Position numbers and translations under genes: made by a program. Positions 1 to 8,690 of a DNA stretch of 64,000 bases are shown here, one piece after another. The notes below the pieces were generated by a model. It ran no database searches. It saw only the letters and a list, made by a program, of their open reading frames with translations, and had not been told where the DNA came from. This DNA is from Actinoplanes cyaneus. Lineage in GTDB: Bacteria; Actinomycetota; Actinomycetes; Mycobacteriales; Micromonosporaceae. The DNA is taken from NCBI RefSeq assembly GCF_016862095.1, contig NZ_BOMH01000015.1, positions 1 through 64,000 on the forward strand, read 5' to 3'. Every line of letters begins with the position of its first letter. The first letter of the stretch is position 1.

Positions 1-2213
1 GCGGGCTCAGGCTGGGCGGGCTGCTCGGCGACGGGCTCAAGCTCGGCGGGCAGCTGAGTGGCGGGCTCGGCCTCGGTGTGCTGCTCAACGGCGGGCTCGG
101 GCTCTACGTGCAACTGGGCGGGGGCCTCGGGCTCGGTCTCGGGTTCGACGGTCGGCTCGATCTCGGCGTTCTGGGCGGCGACTTCCGGAACGGTGGGCGT
201 GTCCTCTTTCGCCGACTGAAGCTCGATCTTCGCCTCGGTGGCCTGCTCTGCCGGGGTGGCCTCGACTTCCTCGGGTTCTTCAGCGGCGGCCTTCGGCTCG
301 GCCCTCTCGGCCTCCGGTGCCGCCTCGGATTTTGCGGCTTCCAGCGTGGCCTGGGGCTTCTCTGCCGGGGCGGACTCCTTGGCCGTGGGTTCTGGCTCGG
401 TGGCCGGCTCGGGCTCGGGCTTGGCGGCTGCTTCGGGCTCGGGCTCCTGCTTGGCGGCTGCTTCGGGCTCGGGCTGTTGCTCGGCGGGTGTCTCGGGTTC
501 GGGCTGCGGGTCGGCGGTCGTTTCGGGCTTGGTCGCCGTAGGTCCGGCGACGTCGTGCCGAGGCTCGGGCTCGCGGGCGCTCGACGGTTCCGGGGTGGGC
601 TCGGGCTCTGGTGCGGCAGTCTGTGCGGGGGAGCCGATCACCGAAGCGATGCCGAGCGCGGCAGACTTCTGCGTGCGGCGAGCCGGGTGCGGCATCCCGG
701 AGAGCGGCGGCTTCGCGGCGGCCGGGCGAGCGGGGACGATCCGATACCGGTAGACGACCCCGTCATCCCGGACCACGAAATCGTCGGCGCCGTCAGGACG
801 GGTCCAGGTGAGGATCATCTGCCCGTACTTCTCGGCCAGCTTCACCAAGGCCGGCACCGACGCCACGGTGATGACCGTTTCCCCCTGCTTGCTGGCCATC
901 GGCTCGACCGGGACGAGCAGGTGGCCGTATCGTTGCTCGATCTGTTTCCTGGTCCGCAGCGGCACGTGGCGCAGCGCGGCGAACCCGATGCCGATCGCGC
1001 CGGCGGCGGCGACGACCAGGAACCAGAGGGCGTACTTTCGCGCGACGGCGGCGGTCATCAGATCTCGGCCGAGCACGCTGATCTGCCGCGGATAGAGCCC
1101 GCCGCCGGAACTCGTGCCGGACCGGGTGACGGTCAGGCTGTCCAGACCCTTGGCCAGGGTGAGCTGGGTTTGATCGAGGCCGAGAGCCAGTTGCGGCTCG
1201 AACACGGCGCCGTCGGCATGCTTGACGTGTGCGGTGACCAGGATCGTCACCGGGCCGAGATTCGTGCCGATCGCCTCGCCGGCGGCCACGACGCGTTCCT
1301 CCACGCCGGCGAGATCGAGAAGGACCGTGCCGGTGTAACGCTCGGCCGCGAAACGCCTCGGCTGGGAGAGCTGCATCGTCGAGTGCCAGCCCCCCTGCGT
1401 GGAGAGCCGGGCGTCGACATTGATGGTGCCGGGCTCACCCTGGTACTGCATCTGCAGGTTGGCGAAGTCGGCGAGCCGCCGGAAGATCGGGTCGGGTGAG
1501 TAGACGACCGTGCCGTCGTAGGCCGCTGACGGCCTGACCTTCGCCGAGTAGGAGAAAGTCATCGACTCGCCGGTCTGTGCGCCGACCGGCGCGGTCCGGG
1601 TGGTGGGCTTCATGAACCCGAGCACGCCGAGCGTGAGTCCTGCCGCCGCGCAGAGAGCGGCCAGGACGGCGAGGATCCGGTAGATCGGGCTGAGGCGGCC
1701 GACGGCCTTGACCACGGTCGAGGCCGCTGCCCAGGAGCCACCCTGACCAGCCATACCCTTAGCCCTCTTCTTCCGGCGGCCGCGGGGGATCTCCCGGCGG
1801 TTCTTGGCCGTGGCCGCGCCACTGGCGAACAGGAAACCGAGCATGCCCAGGCCGGTCGGGCTCAACAACGGTTTGAGCCACGTGCCGCCCTTCGGGATGT
1901 GCAGGAAGGCACGGCCGACCAGTTCATCGGCGGTCGGGGTGGCGCTGTCGACCGAGGGGTTGTTGTCTCCCTTGAAGACGAATCCGGATTCACCGTCGCC
2001 ACCGATGATGCGGTGCAGCACCTGGACCTGGCCGTGCGCCCCATTGTATGCGGCGATGTCGCCTTTCTTGTACGACTTGGATTTGATCACCAGGACCAGA
2101 TCATCGGCGTGATAGAGCGGTTGCATACTGACGCCGTGTGTGACGACATAGGAGACCCGATGCGTTGCGACAGCCCATACGGCGATGGCCGCCATCATGA
2201 TGATGGCGGCCAT
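1..2213 (-). CDS. ER-type signal peptidase I fused to DUF5305 protein (incomplete)
   Basis: One reading frame runs without a stop from about 2213 off the left edge. Residues 1-90 form an S26B (SipW/ER-type) signal peptidase: nucleophile Ser29 in GVSMQPLYH, catalytic His67 in VLHRII (His in place of the bacterial Lys) and the KGDNN box with Asp83. A hydrophobic segment and a basic linker follow. A second part, from an internal Met at 1754, matches DUF5305: TM segment, extracytoplasmic beta-rich region starting MTFSYSAKVRPSAAYDG, second TM near 970-1050, cytoplasmic domain, then a long Pro/Glu/Ala-rich tail below 620. The 1754 Met has a purine-rich sequence upstream, so internal initiation could also release DUF5305 alone. 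The start is uncertain: upstream in-frame codons to the stop at 2322 contain no ATG/GTG/TTG. Its likely substrate is the adjacent TasA-like protein. Confidence 0.8.
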   Translation of the reverse strand, partial: MAAIIMMAAIAVWAVATHRVSYVVTHGVSMQPLYHADDLVLVIKSKSYKKGDIAAYNGAHGQVQVLHRIIGGDGESGFVFKGDNNPSVDSATPTADELVGRAFLHIPKGGTWLKPLLSPTGLGMLGFLFASGAATAKNRREIPRGRRKKRAKGMAGQGGSWAAASTVVKAVGRLSPIYRILAVLAALCAAAGLTLGVLGFMKPTTRTAPVGAQTGESMTFSYSAKVRPSAAYDGTVVYSPDPIFRRLADFANLQMQYQGEPGTINVDARLSTQGGWHSTMQLSQPRRFAAERYTGTVLLDLAGVEERVVAAGEAIGTNLGPVTILVTAHVKHADGAVFEPQLALGLDQTQLTLAKGLDSLTVTRSGTSSGGGLYPRQISVLGRDLMTAAVARKYALWFLVVAAAGAIGIGFAALRHVPLRTRKQIEQRYGHLLVPVEPMASKQGETVITVASVPALVKLAEKYGQMILTWTRPDGADDFVVRDDGVVYRYRIVPARPAAAKPPLSGMPHPARRTQKSAALGIASVIGSPAQTAAPEPEPTPEPSSAREPEPRHDVAGPTATKPETTADPQPEPETPAEQQPEPEAAAKQEPEPEAAAKPEPEPATEPEPTAKESAPAEKPQATLEAAKSEAAPEAERAEPKAAAEEPEEVEATPAEQATEAKIELQSAKEDTPTVPEVAAQNAEIEPTVEPETEPEAPAQLHVEPEPAVEQHTEAEPATQLPAELEPVAEQPAQPEP

Positions 2214-2321
2214 CGCTAAGCGCTTGAACTTCGATATGGGAATGCTCCGCTGAAATCGATGAGTCTCCAGCGAGATCCTACGTCGCGGACAACGGCGCCA
2301 AGGCGTGATCGAGCTACTCGA

Positions 2322-2738
2322 TCATGCCTCCTGGTACTTGCCGTCGATCAGGGTGATCGCGGTCCAGGGAGCGCCCGGCGTGCAGACGAAGGCGTTCGTG
2401 CTGGAGGCGACGTAGCCGCAGGTGATCTCGGTGAGGGTGCCCGTGCCCGCGGTGACGGTGACCTTGAGCGTGCCGTTGGTGATCGCGACGTTCGCGTCCG
2501 TCTTCAGCGTGATGTTCAGGCTGTCGATGGTGCTCGGAGCGGCGTTGTGGTTGAAGACCAGGGTGTTGATGGTCGCGCCGGTCACCACGATCCCGGTGCT
2601 CAGCGCACCACCGACGATGACCGGGGCGGAGGCCGAGGTGCCACCGAAGAAGCCCGATCCGGCGGTGAAGGCGGTGCTGCCGGCGGCGACGGCACCGGCG
2701 ACGGCCACGCCGCCCACGAGCTGAATGAGGTTACGCAT
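2322..2738 (-). CDS. TasA/SipW-type secreted surface protein
   Basis: A 138-residue exported protein with a SipW-dependent-type signal region (MRNLIQLVGGVAVAGAVAAG then STAFTAGSG) and a small, Thr/Val/Asn-rich beta-sandwich-like mature part with two Cys near the C-terminus (ITCGYV and FVCTPG). Such proteins form surface fibres or envelope components in TasA/camelysin systems. That role is inferred here from signal type and context, not from clear sequence identity. The ATG at 2738 is chosen because AGGGGA lies 8-10 nt upstream and the hydrophobic signal begins there. A longer frame to 2861 would read through the riboswitch. Its stop codon lies in the frame of the downstream signal peptidase, about 110 bp away, so the two are likely co-transcribed. 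Confidence 0.75.
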   Translation of the reverse strand: MRNLIQLVGGVAVAGAVAAGSTAFTAGSGFFGGTSASAPVIVGGALSTGIVVTGATINTLVFNHNAAPSTIDSLNITLKTDANVAITNGTLKVTVTAGTGTLTEITCGYVASSTNAFVCTPGAPWTAITLIDGKYQEA

Positions 2739-2751
2739 ATTGGTTGTTCCC

Positions 2752-2850
2752 CTGTTCGTTCGGTGGTAGCCCAGCCGACCTCGTGGGTCCTGTGGCTTTG
2801 CGTCCCCGGCTCGCGCCGGGTTTGCCTTTCTCGCCGAGCGGACTTCGTTA
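2752..2850 (-). ncRNA. GEMM-I (cyclic di-GMP) riboswitch
   Basis: Read on the minus strand the leader of the TasA-like gene contains GGCAAACC, a GC stem closed by a GCGA (GNRA) tetraloop, then GGACGCAAAGCC, a second helix AGGACC...GGTC and GGGCTACC. These are the hallmark blocks of the GEMM-I/c-di-GMP-I aptamer in the right order. A short closing helix (CTCGG with CCGA) flanks the core. The AGGGGA ribosome-binding site follows within about 15 nt of the 3' end, so control of translation is likely. The G of GGCAAACC, thought to distinguish c-di-GMP from cGAMP sensors, appears retained; that assignment is less certain than the class. Confidence 0.85.
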
Positions 2851-3029
2851 TCCCCTGGCACCGGGTTGTTCGACCGTGACCGGGGTCGGGCTAAGCGTTA
2901 GCCGAGAATTGCCTGGACTGGTTTTGGTGTTCTGCTCGCCTGAGCGCCTTCAGGGTGCTAATGGTTGCGGCCGGGTTGCGGTGCTCGGCTGAAAGCGCGG
3001 CAGGAGTGTGATTCGGGGGAGGAATGCGA

Positions 3030-3059
3030 CGCGGCGGCCGTCGGCGGACGACCGCCGCG
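3030..3059 (-). terminator. GC hairpin after ribonuclease gene
   Basis: CGCGGCGG (3030-3037) pairs perfectly with CCGCCGCG (3052-3059), 30 bp past the stop of the minus-strand ribonuclease gene. There is no T-run, so termination is inferred from position. The rest of 2860-3088 shows nothing else I can support. Confidence 0.45.
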
Positions 3060-3088
3060 GGGGCGCTCATGGCGTACCGAACAATGGT

Positions 3089-3493
3089 TCAGAGCTTGTA
3101 GAACGTCACGTAGTGATCCGGGGTGAAGTAGGCGACCTTCGTGCTGCGGTTCACGACGATGCGGTACGCGTCGCGCGAGGCGCCGCGGGCGCGGGAGTAG
3201 ACGTCGTACTCGTTGTAGGTGGCTGACGGCAGGTAGCCCTCACGGTTCTGGAAGGTGCCGCCGGTGTAGTTGTACTGGCCGTACGGCCACGAGTACCAGC
3301 CGGCGCTCAGCGGCCAGCCGAGCGTCTGCCAGCCGGTGTAGGCGGTGCGCGCGGCCGAGCAGCGGCTGATCGTGCAGGTCTGGTAGACGGCGGCCTGGGC
3401 TGCCGTGGGGACGGCGAGGCCGGTGCCGGCCAGTCCGAGGATCAGCGCGAGGCTGAGCAGCAGCTTGTGGATGCGGGGCACGGGACGGGTCAT
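3089..3493 (-). CDS. Secreted guanyl-specific ribonuclease (RNase Sa/barnase family)
   Basis: A 134-residue protein with a Sec signal peptide (basic n-region, Leu-rich core, AxA cleavage near 34-36). The mature part aligns with streptomycete RNase Sa through TFQNREGYLP and YFTPDHYVTF. The three catalytic residues are present: Glu95 in YNEYDV, Arg107 in SRDAYR and His127 in PDHY. The family cleaves RNA 3' of guanosine outside the cell. The Cys pair linking the ends of RNase Sa is not conserved; instead CTISRC near 40-45 offers a short-range pair. The start is the ATG with GGAGAG upstream. No barstar-like inhibitor gene is seen next to it; a purely exported enzyme may not need one. Confidence 0.85.
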   Translation of the reverse strand: MTRPVPRIHKLLLSLALILGLAGTGLAVPTAAQAAVYQTCTISRCSAARTAYTGWQTLGWPLSAGWYSWPYGQYNYTGGTFQNREGYLPSATYNEYDVYSRARGASRDAYRIVVNRSTKVAYFTPDHYVTFYKL

Positions 3494-3608
3494 GGGTCAG
3501 CTCTCCGATATGCCGAGGGGGCGGGGCCCGGATATCGAGAATCGTGGCTGTCCCGGGCGCTCGGCGGTACCTCCCGAACGCATCATTCCATCGGAGTTTA
3601 CGAATGCT

Positions 3609-5177
3609 TTACTGGCCGCCCAGGCCGCTCACCCAATCGACATAGTCGTTCTCCTGGCCGGGCTTGCGGGCGGGGCCGGAAGGGTGCGGCCCGCTGATCG
3701 AGGTCGGCTCGACGACCGGCCCGCGAGCAGCCGGAACCCGCGGATGCTCAGTGGTGATAGCCCCGCGCCCACCGGCAAAGCCTGTGGCGTCAGCGCGCCC
3801 ACCGGCGAAACCGGGGGCGTCGGGGCGACCGGCCGCGAAGCCGTCGAAACCTTCGCCGCCCTGGCCCGGGGCCGGCGCCGGCGGGCCGGAGCGGCGGCCG
3901 GGGAACCCGGAGGCCGGCCGCGGCTGCTGGCCGGAGAAACGCGGCGGGTTCTCGGGGGCCGGAGCTTGCGGCGGTGCCTGGTTCGGTGCCGGCTGCGGCG
4001 GGAACGGTGTGCCGGACCGGAACGGGCTGCCGCTGCCATGCCCGAACGGGTTGTTCGGCGTGCCGGCCGGGATGACCCCGGTGTCCGACGGCCGCAGCTC
4101 GTGCTCGGGGCGCTGTGCGGCGGCGGCCGCGGCCTGCGCGATCGCGGACTGGGCGGCCACGTCCCGCTTGGGTAGCGGCGGCACGGCCGGCTCGCTGGAT
4201 GAAGCCGGTGAAACGGGGGAAGCCGGTGAAGCCGCTGAAGTGGACGAGGCCGCTGACGTGGAGGAAGCCGGTGACGCGGCGGAAGCCGACGAGGCGGCGG
4301 CGTGAGAAGCGGGAGCGGAAGAGCCGGCCGGGGCGCCGCGGACGAGCGCCGCCAGCACCGAGCCGAGCACGCCGGCGCCACACGCCGTCATCGCCGACCA
4401 GTACGGATCGTCCTGGAACCCGGCAGCGTTCACCTCGGGACCGGCCACCAGGTACGCCACGGTCAGCAGGGCCGGACCGGCCAGTCCGGCGAGCCCCGCG
4501 GCCGTCATCGACACGCGGCGGGCGCGGGCCAGGAAGCCGATCGCGAGGCCGGCGAGCAGGGCCAGCGTCGGCATGGTGAGGAACGCGGTGTGTGCCGCGA
4601 GGGCGGACGGGATCAGGCTGCCGCTCAGCACGCCGAGCCGGACCTGGGCCGGGTCGTGACCGGGGCGCAGGGACGGGCCGATCGAAACCAGCGCGACGAT
4701 CCACAGCAGCACGGTCACCGTCGCCAGGTTCCAGCGCGCGGCCGGCTTGGCGGCGGCCGCCCACCCGGCGAAGAGGCCCGCGGCGGCGCCCAGCCCGGCG
4801 GCGATGCCGATCACCAGGGCCGGCTGCACCCCACTGACCTGGGCGTCGCGGGCCGGCTGGATGGTCAGCGGCAGGACGGCCAGCGAGCCGAGCGCGGCGG
4901 CGAGCCCGACGGTGAGCGCGCCACCGGCGCCGAGCGGGCGATCGCGCCAGCGCGGGAGCAGGCCGGTGGCGACGGTCGCGCCGAGAGCGGCGGCGGTCAT
5001 CGTGATCCAGGTGACCCAGGCAAGCTGCGCGGTCCATTGATCACGCGCAGTGACGTCGAGGGTGAGGTCCAGCCGGACGATACCGAGCCCGTAGGCGATG
5101 CCGAGTTGGCCGGCTCCGACCACCGCGGCTGCCGTGGCGGTGGCGGCCAACAGCTTCGCCCAGCTCCGAATTGCCAT
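3609..5177 (-). CDS. Multi-pass membrane protein with Pro/Ala/Ser-rich cytoplasmic tail
   Basis: The N-terminal 280 residues contain about seven hydrophobic segments (for example AAAVVGAGQLGIAYGLGIV and LLTVAYLVAG). A 230-residue low-complexity tail follows: first Ala/Ser runs (repeats of PASSTSAAS type near 4200-4290), then Pro/Gly-rich sequence ending DYVDWVSGLGG. I do not recognise a characterised family; the conserved acidic/Trp C-terminus suggests a protein-interaction motif. I chose the ATG at 5177 because it sits directly before a basic residue and the first TM. An alternative in-frame GTG at 5210 adds 11 residues. Neither has a clear ribosome-binding site. The flanking genes give no functional clue. 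Confidence 0.75.
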   Translation of the reverse strand: MAIRSWAKLLAATATAAAVVGAGQLGIAYGLGIVRLDLTLDVTARDQWTAQLAWVTWITMTAAALGATVATGLLPRWRDRPLGAGGALTVGLAAALGSLAVLPLTIQPARDAQVSGVQPALVIGIAAGLGAAAGLFAGWAAAAKPAARWNLATVTVLLWIVALVSIGPSLRPGHDPAQVRLGVLSGSLIPSALAAHTAFLTMPTLALLAGLAIGFLARARRVSMTAAGLAGLAGPALLTVAYLVAGPEVNAAGFQDDPYWSAMTACGAGVLGSVLAALVRGAPAGSSAPASHAAASSASAASPASSTSAASSTSAASPASPVSPASSSEPAVPPLPKRDVAAQSAIAQAAAAAAQRPEHELRPSDTGVIPAGTPNNPFGHGSGSPFRSGTPFPPQPAPNQAPPQAPAPENPPRFSGQQPRPASGFPGRRSGPPAPAPGQGGEGFDGFAAGRPDAPGFAGGRADATGFAGGRGAITTEHPRVPAARGPVVEPTSISGPHPSGPARKPGQENDYVDWVSGLGGQ

Positions 5178-5210
5178 GCCGGGCACGTTACGTAATGCGG
5201 CGTCGGTCAC

Positions 5211-5783
5211 GCCAGTGGGGGCGTGGCTTCTTAAGGCACCCTAAAGTCTGGATCTTCATCGATAGAGATACATCGATTACTCAGCGTCACGGTGGGTCAC
5301 TTCAGGACGACGTACGGGATAGTTGCGGTACCGGTGCTCCAGAGTGGACACTGTCCCGCACGGACATTGAGTCCGTCGCATCGTGCCAATCCTTGCGAAC
5401 GTGAGACCCCTGCTCAGAAGCCGCGGTTTCGTCAGGCGCGGGACAGGACTCTCACATAGTGGTTGGAATCGTGATGGCGTTCGAGTGCCGTGACCGCAGA
5501 AACGGGCGCGGATGAGGTATTCGCGCACGTCAACCCCACAATCCCGAGCCAACGCCGTTCTCGCGCGCGGCTACCACCCGGACAGCCGGGTGGATTCCGG
5601 GAGGATCCAGGCTTCCCAAAACCGTCGGGGGTCTGATGAAATCGCCGCCGTGCCGATTTCGGCACGGACCTTGCTGCGCGCGCCGGACGGGGCCGGACCG
5701 CAGCCCCCGGACGCCGCCGCGACGGTGGTGACGTTCCTTCTCCGGGGCGCCCACCCAGGCGGGACGACCGCGAAGGAGATGTC
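5211..5783. other. Intergenic region upstream of conservon operon
   Basis: This 570-bp gap has no convincing gene. It holds two palindromes: ATCGAT-N8-ATCGAT at 5259-5278 and CCGTGCCGA-N2-TCGGCACGG at 5648-5667. It must carry the promoter of the conservon operon and, on the other strand, that of the membrane protein gene. Confidence 0.5.
5648..5667. promoter_or_regulatory. 20-bp palindrome upstream of cvnA
   Basis: CCGTGCCGA and TCGGCACGG are perfect 9-bp inverted arms separated by TT, about 116 bp before the conservon start. It could be a dimeric repressor operator or a leader hairpin. Confidence 0.35.
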
Positions 5784-8690
5784 GTGAGCACGGGATCCTC
5801 GGGCCTGGCTGTACGACGCGGTCCCTTTCCCTGGCTGCGCGACGCACGCATCCGCGCCAAGGTCGCCGGCATCCTCATCATCCCGCTGGTCGCGGTGCTG
5901 GTGCTGGCCTCGGTGCGGCTGATCGAGGTGCGCGGCCGGGCCGTCGACGCCGGACGGGTCGCCGACCTCACCGAGCTCGGCACCGACCTCTCCGGCCTGA
6001 GCCGGCTGCTGCACCAGGAGCGGATGGCCGCCGCCGCGTTGCTGGCCACGTCCGACGCGCCGCGGGACGCCTATCAGAACGCGATAGCGGCGACCGACGC
6101 GCAGGCACAGACCTTCCGCCGGCATCGTGCCGCGCTGCAGGAGGTGCCGGCCCGGGTGCGCGACCGGCTCGCGCTGATCCAGGAACGGCTCGGCGCGCTC
6201 GGCGACACCCGCGGGGCGGTCAACGCCCGCAAGGACGTGACAGTCGCGACCGCGGTGCAGCAATACGGTGACGTGCTGAACGGGCTGGCCGACTACGACG
6301 AGACGGTCAGTCAGATCGCCGAACCCGGAACGGTCGCCGACGGGCTGCGCGCGCTCGCCGCGTTCACCCGCATCGAGGCCGCCGCCGCGGACCAGGAGGC
6401 GGCCGCGTACGTCGTCCGGGTCACCGGTCAGCTCAGCGCCGTCTGGCAACAGGAGCTGATCGGCGCGCAGGCCGCGCGGCAGGAGGCGCTCGACGACTTC
6501 CGGCAGATCGCCACCACCGATCAGGTCGGCCTGGTCGAGTCGGCTCTCGCGGACTCCGCGGTGGCGCGAGCCGACGGAATGATCACCCGCCTGAGCGGGG
6601 CGGGCTCCGCGTCGGCGGAGGAGCTGACGAAGGCGTACGGGCAAGTCCTCGATCTTCTCCGGACCACCGAGACCCGGCTGGAGGGTGAGGTCGTCCGGAT
6701 CGCCGAGGACGACAGCTCGGCGACCGGCAAGCGGTCGACCCTCGAGTTCGTGGTGGTGCTGCTGGTCCTGATCGCGGCCATCGCGCTCGCCGTCTACCTG
6801 GGCCGCAACCTGCACCTGTCACTGCGCAGGCTGCGGGAGGGCGCCCTCGCCGTGGCCCACCGCGACCTGCCCGACGCCGTCAGCAAGCTGCAGGACGTCG
6901 GCAGTCTCGGCGAGGGCGGCGTCGACCGGATCGTCGCGCAGACCCGGGACCCGATCCGGCTGCCCGACCGGGACGAGTTCGGCCAGGTCGCCGAGGCGTT
7001 CAACATGGTGCACCGGGAAGCCATCCGGGTCGCCGCCGAACAGGCCGCGCTGCGCACCAGCGTCTCCGCGATGTTCCTCAGCCTCGCCCGGCGCAGCCAG
7101 GCCCTGGTCGACCGGATGATCGGCGAGCTCGACCAGATCGAGCGCACCGAGGAGGACCCGAAGCGGCTCTCCCGGCTCTTCGACCTGGACCACCTCGCCA
7201 CCCGGATGCGCCGCAACGACGAGAACCTGCTCGTCCTGGCCGGCGCCGACGTGGGAACGCCGCGCCGCGAGGACGCGCTGCTCGTCGACGTGCTCCGCGC
7301 GTCGCAGTCCGAAGTGGAGCAGTACAACCGCGTCGAGTTCGGCGCGACCGACACCGACGTCTCGGTCGCCGCGGCCGCGGTCAACGACGTGGTCCGGCTG
7401 ATCGCCGAGCTGCTCGACAACGCCACCCGGTTCTCGCCGCCGACCACTGCCGTGATGGCGCAGGGCCGGCGCGCCGACGACCGGGCCGTCATCCAGATCG
7501 AGGACCGCGGGCTCGGCATCACGCCCGAACAGCTCGAAGTGATCAACCGCCGGCTGGCCGAGCCGGCCGAGGTCGACGTCGCCGCGTTCCGGCTGATGGG
7601 CTTCGCCGTCATCGCGCGGCTCGCGGCCCGGCACGGCATCGAGGTGCGGCTGCTGCCCCATCGCGAGGGCGGGACGATCGCGGAGGTCACCCTGCCGGCC
7701 GAGATCACCGTGCTGCCGGGGGCGTCGCCGGTCGCGCCGGTGCGGGCGGCGAGCTGGACCCGTCCCGGGCCGGCGCCGCAGCCGGCCGCGGGGATCGACC
7801 GTGCGCCCGAGGCGCGGCCACCGGTCCGGTCCGTGCCCGCGCCCACCATCCCTCCGGCGATGCCGCGGTGGGCGGCGATGGAGCTGGGGCCGGTGCCGGA
7901 CCTGGATCTGCGGCCGACGCCGGACCGGCCGAAACTGCCGACCCGGGTGCCGAAGCCGGACGTGCCGGCGGATCTGCCTCCGGCCCCGCTGTTCGAGCCG
8001 GTGTCAGCGCCGGTCTCCGGGCTGCCGGTTTCTGCCCAACCTGTTTCTGCCCAACCTGTTTCGGCTCAGCCTCGTTCCGCCCAGCCCGTTTCTGCTCAGC
8101 CGGTCTCGGTTCAGCCGGTCTCGTCGCGTCCGGTTTCCGCCCGTCCGGTTTCCGCGCAGCCCGTCCCCGCGCCGGCCGTGCCCAAGACCTCGACCGGCTC
8201 GATCCACGTGGAGATGCAGCACAACTGGTTCGAGGCCGAAACCTCGGGCACACCCGACCTGCGGGGCATGCCGACCGCCGGATACGCCCCGGCCCCGGTC
8301 GCCGTCTCTCCGGCGCCCGGCCCGTCCGTCGCGGTCAACGGGACAACGGCTGACGGGCGGACCTCCGAGCACAGCCAGATCCCCAGGCCCCGGGCCGCCC
8401 CCGAGGACCGCTGGCGCACCGCGGCCGACGACGGCTGGCAGCGCGCTCGCGAGGCCTTGGCTCCCAAGGACGCCGGCATCACCAGCTCCGGCTTGCCGAA
8501 GCGGATCCCGCAGGCGCAGCTCGTACCCGGTGGGGTGCAGGAGGCACCTCGCGCACAGAATCGTCGCAGCCCTGACGACGTACGCGGACTTCTCTCCGCG
8601 TACACCCGCGGGGTTCAGCGAGGGCGGACGGACGGCGTCGCCGAATCCGCCGCCGTGGCACCACAGGCTCCTAAGGAGAACGAACAGTGA
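5784..8690 (+). CDS. cvnA: Conservon sensor kinase CvnA (nitrate/nitrite-sensor-type extracellular domain)
   Basis: A 968-residue membrane kinase. A TM near 25-50 and another near 320-340 bracket a helical NIT-type sensor domain; a HAMP-like region follows, then a coupling helix region with LFDLDHLATRMRRNDENL, then an HATPase domain with the N-box ELLDNATRFSPP and G-box DRGLGIT. In this family no classical His phosphotransfer motif is needed; the protein is thought to control the GTPase partner at the membrane. The C-terminal 300 residues are Pro-rich, with about ten PVSAQ-like pentapeptides at residues 747-795. The GTG start has GAAGGAGAT upstream. It overlaps the next gene by GTGA. First gene of a four-gene operon. 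Confidence 0.9.
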   Translation: MSTGSSGLAVRRGPFPWLRDARIRAKVAGILIIPLVAVLVLASVRLIEVRGRAVDAGRVADLTELGTDLSGLSRLLHQERMAAAALLATSDAPRDAYQNAIAATDAQAQTFRRHRAALQEVPARVRDRLALIQERLGALGDTRGAVNARKDVTVATAVQQYGDVLNGLADYDETVSQIAEPGTVADGLRALAAFTRIEAAAADQEAAAYVVRVTGQLSAVWQQELIGAQAARQEALDDFRQIATTDQVGLVESALADSAVARADGMITRLSGAGSASAEELTKAYGQVLDLLRTTETRLEGEVVRIAEDDSSATGKRSTLEFVVVLLVLIAAIALAVYLGRNLHLSLRRLREGALAVAHRDLPDAVSKLQDVGSLGEGGVDRIVAQTRDPIRLPDRDEFGQVAEAFNMVHREAIRVAAEQAALRTSVSAMFLSLARRSQALVDRMIGELDQIERTEEDPKRLSRLFDLDHLATRMRRNDENLLVLAGADVGTPRREDALLVDVLRASQSEVEQYNRVEFGATDTDVSVAAAAVNDVVRLIAELLDNATRFSPPTTAVMAQGRRADDRAVIQIEDRGLGITPEQLEVINRRLAEPAEVDVAAFRLMGFAVIARLAARHGIEVRLLPHREGGTIAEVTLPAEITVLPGASPVAPVRAASWTRPGPAPQPAAGIDRAPEARPPVRSVPAPTIPPAMPRWAAMELGPVPDLDLRPTPDRPKLPTRVPKPDVPADLPPAPLFEPVSAPVSGLPVSAQPVSAQPVSAQPRSAQPVSAQPVSVQPVSSRPVSARPVSAQPVPAPAVPKTSTGSIHVEMQHNWFEAETSGTPDLRGMPTAGYAPAPVAVSPAPGPSVAVNGTTADGRTSEHSQIPRPRAAPEDRWRTAADDGWQRAREALAPKDAGITSSGLPKRIPQAQLVPGGVQEAPRAQNRRSPDDVRGLLSAYTRGVQRGRTDGVAESAAVAPQAPKENEQ
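8030..8165 (+). repeat. 15-bp in-frame repeats coding PVSAQ units
   Basis: About nine diverged copies of a 15-bp unit inside cvnA encode PVSAQP-type pentapeptides in the C-terminal tail. The low-complexity linker probably varies in length between strains. Confidence 0.8.

Noticed and set aside
78..1499. Long plus-strand frame rich in Gly/Leu/Arg
   Set aside because: It is antisense to the signal peptidase-DUF5305 gene; its composition mirrors the Pro/Glu tail and shows no domain.
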